In this document: one piece after another, positions 9,001-14,100 of the stretch
Position numbering within the stretch: the stretch's first letter is position 1
How the letters are laid out: every line of letters begins with the position of its first letter
Assembly (NCBI GenBank): GCA_021732995.1
Contig: JAKFWA010000076.1
Span: 1-32,032 of the forward strand
From: Planctomycetaceae bacterium
GTDB lineage: Bacteria; Planctomycetota; Planctomycetia; Planctomycetales; Planctomycetaceae
Length of the DNA stretch: 32,032 bases
Reading direction: 5' to 3'
Translations under genes and position numbers: made by a program
The notes under the pieces: model-generated
Seen by the model: the letters and a program-made list of their open reading frames with translations, nothing else
What the model was told of the DNA's origin: nothing
Database searches by the model: none

Positions 9001-10790
9001 TGACCGGCGGGCTGGGTGATGACACTCTGGACGGCGGCTCCTCAAGCGACATGCTGGTCGAGCAGGGTGACGTCGACATGTTCCTCACGAACACCTCGCT
9101 GACGGGTATGGGCTCGGACACTTTGATCGGCATCGAGGCCGCGAACCTCACCGGCGGCAATGGTGCGAACGTCATTGATGCTTCGGGTGCTTCGATTCCT
9201 GTTGGCATCAACGGGGGTGCGGGAGCTGACACGCTGACCGGTTCCAGTATGGCCGACACCTTGAATGGTGGCACGGGTAACGACGTGCTCTTCGGTTATG
9301 CGGGCCGCGATGTGCTGAGCGGTGGTTTGGGGAACGACTTCCTCGACGGCGGTGCCAGCGAAGACGTCCTGCTCGGCGGTGACGGCGTGGATACCGGTCG
9401 CCGCAAGAACGACACCGACTTCGTGGTGACGAATACGGCCCTGACGGAATTACTGGGTGGTAATGCCATCGCTGTGGACACGATGAATTCCGTGGAAGCC
9501 ATCAACGTGATGGGTGGTATTGGTAATAACCGCATTGATCTGTCGAATTTCAACAATCTGGGTATCGCGATCATTCATGGCGGTGGTGGCAACGACACCA
9601 TCACCGGCACGACGGGGCTCGACTTCATCACAACGACCGACGGCAACGACGTTGTTGATGGATTGGACGGTGCGGACTCGATCAACGTGGGGGCAGGCAA
9701 TGACTCCGTGATTGGCGGAGGTGGCAACGACCGCATCAACAGTGAAGACGGCGCAGACACCGTCGCCGGCGATGCGGGTAACGATTACATCACGGGCGGT
9801 GACGGCATCGACTCCCTGAGTGGCGGTAACGGCGACGACTTCATTTCGCTGGATATCGGAGGCGGCACGATCACGGGCGGAGATGGCAGTGACCTGCTGC
9901 TTGGTAGCAGCGATGCGGACACTCTGCAGGGCGACGCGGGCGATGACCATCTTTTCGCTAAGGCCGGAGACGACGTGGTCTCGGGCGGCGCGGGCAACGA
10001 CTCTCTGCAGGGCGGTGCCGGTGCGGACACCGTGCAGGGCGGTGATGGCGACGATCAACTGACCGGCGGAGCTGGCACAGATACTCAAGACGGCGGCGCA
10101 GGTATCAATCGCTTGAGCGAGTTCGTGGATGGCACGGTCGTCATCACGGGAACTCAAATTACATCGGCCGCGATTGGTACCGAGACACCGCTCAACATCA
10201 GCCGCATTGTGCTGATGGGCGGTCTGGGAGCGGATTTCTTTGACGCTCGTCTGGCAACGGTTTCCGTGCAGATGCAAGGTTCGATCGGAAATGACACGTT
10301 GCTGGGCGGTGTTGGTAAGGATCAGGTCTTCGGTGGAGACGGCAATGACGTGCTGTCGGGTGGAGCCAACACAGACACCTTGGACGGCGGCAGCGGTACT
10401 GACGTGGTTTACGAGGTCGCGAATGCGAACGTGACCGTCAACGGTTTTCAAATTGTCTCGGCAGCGACAGGCACCGAAACCCCGACCAGCGTTGAAGGCA
10501 TCGTGCTGGTGGGCGGCGCTGGCAATAACAGCCTCACCGCCAACGCCTCATCTGTACCGGTCACGCTGCTCGGTGGTGGTGGCAACGACACTCTGACCGG
10601 TAGTGCTCAGGCCGACGTGCTGGTCGGCGGCAATCGAGCGAATCCGGCCAGCGGCCTCGACTCTCTGACTGGCGGTGCCGGCGCAGACGTCTTCGACAAC
10701 GACACCAGTGATGTGCGAATCACGGGCGCCGGCGATCAGGTCGTGGCCAACGTCTTCGCCCAACTGCCGAGCTGGGTTGATCAGATCTAA
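1..10790 (+). CDS. Giant multidomain surface/secreted repeat protein (Ig-like, Calx-beta, RTX), 5' end outside the window
   Basis: Open from the first base (codons in phase from position 3) to TAA at 10788, about 3595 residues. The true start lies upstream; the TTG at 15 is internal. In order by nucleotide: Gly-rich right-handed beta-helix type repeats with 'GGAIYNE' and 'GGAIFNYGG' (3-640); a segment like the choice-of-anchor Q region, with 'STALDAG', 'NDQRGAAR' and 'DIGAVEL' (about 660-945); two cadherin-like modules (946-1785); ELWxxDGT-like propeller repeats (1790-3140); an Ig-like module (3150-3530); 15 further Ig-like repeats (3531-8330); Calx-beta (8331-8650); and RTX-like GGxGxD repeats with linkers (8655-10770). 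I noticed only one cysteine ('LFCGS'), as expected for an exported protein. The domains suggest adhesion or envelope structure, with calcium bound by the RTX part. No sorting signal, transmembrane helix or catalytic domain is visible at the C-terminus. Function is inferred; the open frame and domain series are seen directly. Confidence 0.9.
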   Translation, partial: GGGGLGGAIYNETNANLTVNASTFSTNTATGGLGGQTTGGSASGNDGNGGGGGGLGGAGQTASVANAAGGFAGGGGGHRGGSNTSGSAGGRYGGGGGASGHYLFCGSAAGGAAGFGGGAGGGSSSTTGGGGGGGVGFGGAIFNYGGTATVQSSTFSSNTATGGAGSSGGVAGEGRGGGIYFDRSLSSGSFTIKDSILIGNTSSTAEADAGVTGGSLTSGGFNLTGASTGFPTGGTNDITAASATTVINTTLAYVGGPVRVLFPKPGSTALDAGTNVGITLTNDQRGAARTTNLTAVTNVPGSDGTDIGAVELLNNTPPTLSTVASPTLTTIAEDTAAASITGTLVSTLLGSSITDTDALAVQGIAVTSIDNTNGAWQYSTNGGTSYTAFGTTSASSATLLLPSSLVRFVPNANFNGTVSLGYRAWDRTDARNVGDTAVDTSTGGATSAFSTATETASVTVSAVNDAATITLPASVGGAANTPVSLPGISIADLDAASSNVQVTLTVTNGTLTMSTLTGLSFSFNDGNGTGTGDGSLDTTMVFRGTLTSINTALASLSFTPTNGFKGNASLSVTVNDLGNTGTGGVLITGPSTLQIAVGGLRLLKDFNGTSTSANIEQTVLFNNELFFSADFTGGSADRPYRLNPTTGVVTAITQSNAPTTSNVVDLFKFNGRLYGVMASSVGFELFQYNSATENFDLHTNLNGTGDGFPTVARDPNGDPVIFNNDLILTASDTSTGQEIFRLRADNNQLALLKDVLSGTASSFANSFTVFNNKLYFEADDASANTEPYVYDSSSGNATVVSRANPASGQDSNLTLLFVFNNNLFTSINSDTGRDLFKLNTANNTFERVADLNGTTSSSPQLAKDENGDLVYSGSDLLMVFTDTSTGSELYKLQASNNQIVLVKDILAGTGSSFPNSFTKFSGDLYLEAQGASGLSEPYKLNLTTGAVTLIANGSRPSGGVESNLTSQFVFDNRLFAVMQSASGRELYQYNAATTTYDLSTDLNGTGDGFPSVVTDDDNDLLVIGTTLLVRATDTTTGQELFAIDGSITDNTAPTVTGVSSSTADGTYKTGNAIGVTVTFSENVTVTGTPTLTLETGSTDAVLNYASGTGTNTLTFNYTVASGHTSADLDYASTGSLQLNGGTIKDAAGNNATLTLPAPSAAGSLGANKALVVDGVVPTVTSFVRQTPLVATTNADSLVFRVTFSETVTGVGTTDFAVNGSTTATVTNVATVSGSQYDVTISGGNLATFGGAVGLNFAASPTITDIATNAFVAAEPATDEVYTLDNTAPAAASFVRQTPSATTTNADSLVFRVTFNETVTGVGTTDFAVSGSTATVSTVTAVSGTQYDVTVSGGNLTGLNGTVGLNFSAPTITDAAGNALPSTEPATDQTYTLDNTAPSTTSFALHTPASSATNADTLVFRATFNETVTGVDTADFAVNGTTTATVTNVAAVSGTQYDITVSGGNLASFNGVVGLNFAASPVIADAAGNAVPSTEPATDATFTLDNTAPTVSSFVRQTPSTASTNANSLVFRVTFSEAVTGVGTADFAVNGTTTATVTNVATVSTSQYDVTISGGNLASFNGTVGLNLAASPIINDSTGNALQTGEPATDEIFTLDNVVPTVTSFVRQNPSISPTNADSLVFRVTFSETVTGVGTTDFAVNGTTTAAVTNVATVSGSQYDVTISGGNLASFNGTVGLNLSAPSITDAASNSVASSEPLTDELYTLDNTTPVTSSFARQTPSAVSTNLDSLVFRVTYNEAVTGVDTADFAVNGSTTATVTNVSVISGTVYDVTVSGGDLAGFSGTVGLNYAASISIADAAGNAIATTEPATDQTYTLDNLAPTVSMTSTATDPTNVSPIIVTVAFSESVTGFALTDIVVTNGTKSNFTGSGSSYTFRITPSAQGTVTADIAGNVAADATGNGNTAAAQFSRVYDNVAPTVSITSTASDPTNVSPIPMTVTFSSAVTGFDSSDLDIGNGSFSDFAGTGAVYTFNLIPSGQGTVTVDVAANAAIDGASNGNTVASQFDIVFDTVAPSTTSFVRQTPFGASTNADSLVFRVTFSESVTGVSAADFVRSGTTTATVTNVNSISGSVYDVTVAGGNLASFTGSVGLNFAASPTITDLAGNSLPNTEPTTDQTYSVDSIPPTIFSFARQTPSGALTNANSVVFRATFSEDVMGVASADFGINSLTNATVTNVNPISASVYDVTISGGNLTSFNGTLELDLSASAVISDLAGNALPFVDPATDEVYTFDNIIPVLLSFVRHDPVSSATNADTLNFYANFSEDVTGVAANDFAIQGTTTATITAVTPITGSVYEITVSGGDLATFNGLVGLNVAASPTITDGATNGLAATQPAIDETYDVDNNRPTITLSTTATSTTNISPIPVTMTFSESVSDLELENIVVSGGVASNFTGSGANYSFDVTPTGDGTVTVDVAADVAFDDAHNGNAVATQLSRIFDQSNPMLLSFTRQTPSVGATNADSLVFRATFSGAVTGVDATDFAVSSSSTATITNISSVDSSTYDITISGGDLASFNGTIELDLLATTDIADGAKNVIAIAEPATDENFLVDNAAPTVVSFERQTPASSATNADQVVFRVTFSEDVTGIGAPDFSITGTTATVTKVTAVDAATYDLTVSGGDLDNLNGTVGLNFSGAFSATDLAGNAVVAAEPTEDETFAIDNKAPTVAFTPDGTSTNASSITFTFEFSEDVTGFTKSDVSVGNGSAGTFTPVDGDTYTLAVTPTADGKVTVSVANDAAQDAASNGVVQNSASITSDRTLPTISLSQVTDLPGGMATVTATLSKPWFEDVTIGLSMTGTATLGTDYTRSGTQIVIPAGMTTGTLHFTLLPDNVDEPVETIVVGLGALTNGTVGTPNSVTVSILDDDPAPITATSNGGTIEIDNSANIPTDVRVTYDSNTGEIVIVSFTDGAGATEMRFPASGVTGIDVHLGPMNDRFDASLAPVAVTVDGGTGNDTIMGGAYLDSLNGGTGNDELLGSGGKDTLTGGLGDDTLDGGSSSDMLVEQGDVDMFLTNTSLTGMGSDTLIGIEAANLTGGNGANVIDASGASIPVGINGGAGADTLTGSSMADTLNGGTGNDVLFGYAGRDVLSGGLGNDFLDGGASEDVLLGGDGVDTGRRKNDTDFVVTNTALTELLGGNAIAVDTMNSVEAINVMGGIGNNRIDLSNFNNLGIAIIHGGGGNDTITGTTGLDFITTTDGNDVVDGLDGADSINVGAGNDSVIGGGGNDRINSEDGADTVAGDAGNDYITGGDGIDSLSGGNGDDFISLDIGGGTITGGDGSDLLLGSSDADTLQGDAGDDHLFAKAGDDVVSGGAGNDSLQGGAGADTVQGGDGDDQLTGGAGTDTQDGGAGINRLSEFVDGTVVITGTQITSAAIGTETPLNISRIVLMGGLGADFFDARLATVSVQMQGSIGNDTLLGGVGKDQVFGGDGNDVLSGGANTDTLDGGSGTDVVYEVANANVTVNGFQIVSAATGTETPTSVEGIVLVGGAGNNSLTANASSVPVTLLGGGGNDTLTGSAQADVLVGGNRANPASGLDSLTGGAGADVFDNDTSDVRITGAGDQVVANVFAQLPSWVDQI
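1790..3140 (+). repeat. Three ~450-nt propeller-like repeat units (ELWxxDGT-like)
   Basis: Within the giant gene, three units of about 150 residues each contain a 'LLKD.. / LVKDIL' strand, a 'F.N.LYFEA' strand and a 'TSTGQELF' type strand. The most similar pieces begin near 2104, 2560 and 3010 ('LNGTGDGFP', 'LNGTTSSSP', 'LNGTGDGFP'). The spacing resembles ELWxxDGT-type beta-propeller blades. The family assignment is by pattern only. Confidence 0.6.
3531..8330 (+). repeat. Array of 15 Ig-like repeats of two types (11 long A, 4 short B)
   Basis: Type A units are about 110 residues. They open with 'SFVRQTPS..TNADSLVFRVTF', continue through 'SGGNLASFNGTVGLNF' and close with 'EPATDETYTLDNTAP'. 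They start near 3531, 3861, 4190, 4522, 4855, 5185, 6091, 6424, 6757, 7380 and 7710. Type B units are about 96 residues with 'TNVSPIPVTVTFSESVTGF' and 'GTVTVDVAA'; they start near 5518, 5806, 7090 and 8041. The order is A6-B2-A3-B1-A2-B1. Both look like bacterial Ig-like folds of adhesins. The units are alike at protein level but clearly diverged in DNA. Confidence 0.88.
8655..10770 (+). repeat. RTX-type glycine/aspartate nonapeptide repeats with recurring linkers
   Basis: Clusters of 'GGxGNDxLxGG' type nonapeptides, the calcium-binding hemolysin-type repeat, are separated by linkers of about 50 residues. Each linker runs from a beta-rich 'VVTNTALT' or 'VVITGTQITSA' stretch to 'GGxGxNxIDAS...PVxxxGGxGNDT'. 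Linkers begin near 8675, 9055, 9412, 10110 and 10405. In this family calcium folds the repeats after export, often by type I secretion; no T1SS gene is in the window. Confidence 0.87.
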
Positions 10791-10827
10791 CAATCTGAGG
10801 GCGAGTCCCACTTCAGTCTGTCATACT

Positions 10828-10867
10828 GAGGCGTCAGGCGGCGTTCGTTAACGCAACCTGACGCCTC
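10828..10867 (+). terminator. Terminator-like hairpin after the giant gene
   Basis: A perfect 11-bp inverted repeat (10828-10838 with 10857-10867) encloses a second 5-bp stem (10841-10845 with 10850-10854), with a CGTT loop and a 2x2 internal loop between the stems. It is followed by a short TTT only, so the U-tract is weak. It lies 37 nt after the TAA, in the right place for an intrinsic terminator. Confidence 0.7.
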
Positions 10868-11115
10868 TTTGCTTGCCGGTGCCGCCGCAAACGCTCTGAA
10901 TTTCTTATGCCGGGACATAATTCGCGGTCCTGTGCTGCGGCCTCTCAAAATTCAGGAAATCATCTGTAAGAATCGCGAGCCGCGTGCACTTCCTCTCATG
11001 CGGATTGATTCCCGCAGTCGGAACGTACGCCATGAGTAGTCTCTGAACGGACAGGCCACTCAAATGCTGGCGCTGACCTCCGACCATCAGCCTGACGGTT
11101 GTTTGTTCGACAGAC
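10868..11115. other. Gap upstream of the mosaic kinase gene
   Basis: The stretch between the hairpin and the ribosome-binding site of the next gene is about 250 nt. I see no convincing open frame, RNA gene or promoter consensus in it. It presumably carries the kinase promoter. Confidence 0.4.
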
Positions 11116-11121
11116 GGGGAG
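11116..11121 (+). promoter_or_regulatory. Ribosome-binding site setting the start at 11129
   Basis: GGGGAG lies 7 nt upstream of ATG 11129. The in-frame TTG at 11099 has no such site, so the ATG is preferred. Confidence 0.7.
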
Positions 11122-11128
11122 CTGTGAG

Positions 11129-14100
11129 ATGACTGCTGGCGCTTCAAATCATCCGCCGAAGGATTTGTTAATCGCGTTTGGGCAGGGAAAGCTTGCGGAA
11201 ACGGAGTTGTCACAGGTTGAAGACCATTTGGGCGTCTGTCCGCAGTGCTGCGAGACACTGCTGGATCTGAAGGACGATACGTTCGTCGGGCTGGTGCGTT
11301 TGGCGAAGACGGACCACATCCAGAGCGAAGTCATTGACGAGAGCCCAACGTCACTCAGTGCCACTGCGGCGGACCGCGATGAACCGGTCGTTGCGAATGC
11401 TGCTGACGATGCCGCGCGATCCGCGACGATGCTGGTGCCATCCGGTCAGCCGCTGGGACCTGATGACTTGCCCGCAGAACTTGCGGAGCATCCGCGCTAT
11501 CGCATTGTGGAACTGATCGGCTGCGGCGGGATGGGCAACGTCTATCGGGCTGAGCATCGGCTGATGAATCGCACGGTCGCGATTAAGGTCATCAATTCGC
11601 AACTGGTGCGACAGTCGCAAGCCGTGGAGCGGTTTCGTCGTGAAGTTCAGGCCGCAGCGAAGCTGTCTCACCCGAATATCGTCGCTGCTTTCGACGCCGA
11701 ACAGGCGGGTGACGTGCACTTCCTGGTGATGGAGTTCGTCGAAGGCACTGATCTCGCCAGCATCGTCAAGCAGCACGGGCCGATGTCCGTGGCTGAGGCC
11801 TGTGAGTGCGTTGGACAGGCTGCTGCGGGCCTGCAGCATGCCTACGAAAAGGGCATGGTGCATCGCGACATCAAGCCGCACAACCTGATGCGGGCAGCGT
11901 GGGGACAAGTTCGCATTCTGGACTTTGGCCTGGCAGGATTTGCCGCCGAAGCCGGCGGCTGGGTGGATGAGCGGGACGCTGCCACCGTTCCTGATGGGCA
12001 CGCTGGCTCTGGTTCGGCAGTTCAATCTGCAGCTCATCTCACCACGATGGGCAGCGTGATGGGAACGCCAGACTACATGGCACCCGAACAAGCCGTCGAC
12101 GCGCATTCCGCGGACGTTCGCGCCGACATTTACAGTTTGGGCTGCACGCTCCATTTTTTACTGACAGGCAAGCCGCCGTTCGACGAAGGCAATGTGATTG
12201 AGAAGCTCAAGGCTCATGCTCAAGAACCGCCGCCGTCGCTGACGACGTTACGGCGTGATGTGCCACCTGAGCTTGCTCGTGTCGTGGCACGGATGCTGGC
12301 GAAGGACCCGGCAGCTCGATTCCAGACTCCCGCTGAAGTGGTCGCGGCGCTGGCTCCGTTCGCACAGGTTGCTCGGCAGAAAATCAGTCGCATCGGGAAG
12401 ATGGTCGCAGCCGCGTTGCTGGGTATCACGACGTTGCTGGCGGGCGTGATCGTCGTCGTGACGAATCGCGGGCGACTGGAGATTCATTCGCCGTTTGATA
12501 ACGTGAAAGTGAGCGTCAAGCAGGACGGCCAGCAGGTTGAATTGGTTGACCTCAAGTCGGGTTCGCAAGTGCGTTGGCTCCCTTCAGGCGACTACGAGTT
12601 GGAACTGATCGGTCGTGACACCGAAGTGCAGCTCGACAAGTACAGCCTACGCATGACGCGACTGGGGCAGGCTATCGTCACGGCGACCTGGAAGCCGGAA
12701 GTACTGAGCGTCGTGAAGGGATTCAACGCATCGGACAAACCCATCGCGGGCGATGTCGTGGCGGATGACGGCGGCTGGAAGATCACGACTCAAGCAGCCC
12801 GCTCAGTGCCGTTGTTTGAAGTCGCGAATCCGAACTTCGATACCGGGCCGTTCTACTATCGAGCGAAGCTGAAGACGGAGAATGTCACCGGAGGAGCTTA
12901 CCTGGAGATGTGGGCCCGTTTTCCGGGTATGGGCGAGTTCTATTCCAAGGGGCTCAACAAGGTCGTCAGCGGAACGAATGGCTGGGCGGAGTACGAGATC
13001 CCGTTCTCCCTGCAGAAGGGACAGCAGCCGGACCTCGTCAAACTCAATGTCACGATTGAAGGTGCGGGCACCGTCTGGATCAAAGACATCGAACTTCGCG
13101 GTAAAGTGCTGGGGCAATCAGCACCGACGACAACCAGCAATCAGCTCGCGGCTGGCCTGCGATCGCTCGGGGGGGCTTTCAGCGACCTCGCTCAAGTCAC
13201 CACGTACTTGAACGACCCACGCAACAACCGGGGCGGGTCGGTGCCGGTCGCGTTGCTGGCGCACGAAGGGCGAGTTGCCTTTCGGTTTGGCAAGTGGTTC
13301 GTTGTGTTCGACGGCATTCCATGCGATCCGCAGACCGGCATTCTCGGTTTCAGTAATTTCAATGTGCCACAACCGGGAACCAGTGGCGAAGGGACGGTGG
13401 ATTTCGGCGCTGGCAACAAACTGCCGGGCGTGCTCATCAAGTACAAGTTTTTCGATGACCAGAACGAGGTCTCGATCAACAATCATCGCTTCAAGCTGCG
13501 CGGCAAGGCGACTCGCCTTGAGTTCAGTGACAAGGCCTACGATGCCGCGAACTCCGTGCAAACGATCCTCGTTGCGCGAGACGGCTCGACGCGGCTGCCG
13601 GCGGCGCCCGCATCGCCGGATGTTCTCACCGAAGTCGGACGGTTTGCGGGGCACGAAGGCGGGGCGGGGCACGCGATTGTTTCGCCCGGTGGGAGGTACG
13701 GAATCTCATGTGGCAGCGACAAGACGATCCGCGTGTGGGACCTCGCGACTCAGGAAGAGAAGCGAGTTCTGAAGGGCCACGAGGGAATGGTCTTCGGGTT
13801 GGCCATTTCGACGGATGGGAAACTGCTGGCGTCATGTGACAACGCCAAGTCGATTCGGCTCTGGAACCTGGAGACCGGTGAGCAAGTGACGGAATTGCTT
13901 GGCCACACGGGGCCGGTCACCGACCTCGCGTTCATGCCCGACCGCACACATCTGCTGTCGGCGGGGTTCGATGAGACGTTGCGGTTGTGGAACGTTGCGG
14001 ATCGCAAGCTGGTTAAGACGATCAACATCGGCACTTATGTCGAAAAGATGCTGCCGTTGCCTGACGGGCGGCGAGTCGTGCTCAGCGGTGCTCACACGCG

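Noticed and set aside
9450-10451. Long antisense open frame (333 codons) over the RTX region
   Set aside because: It mirrors the GGxGxD repeats of the sense gene, has no domain pattern and no ribosome site; it is a shadow of biased codons.
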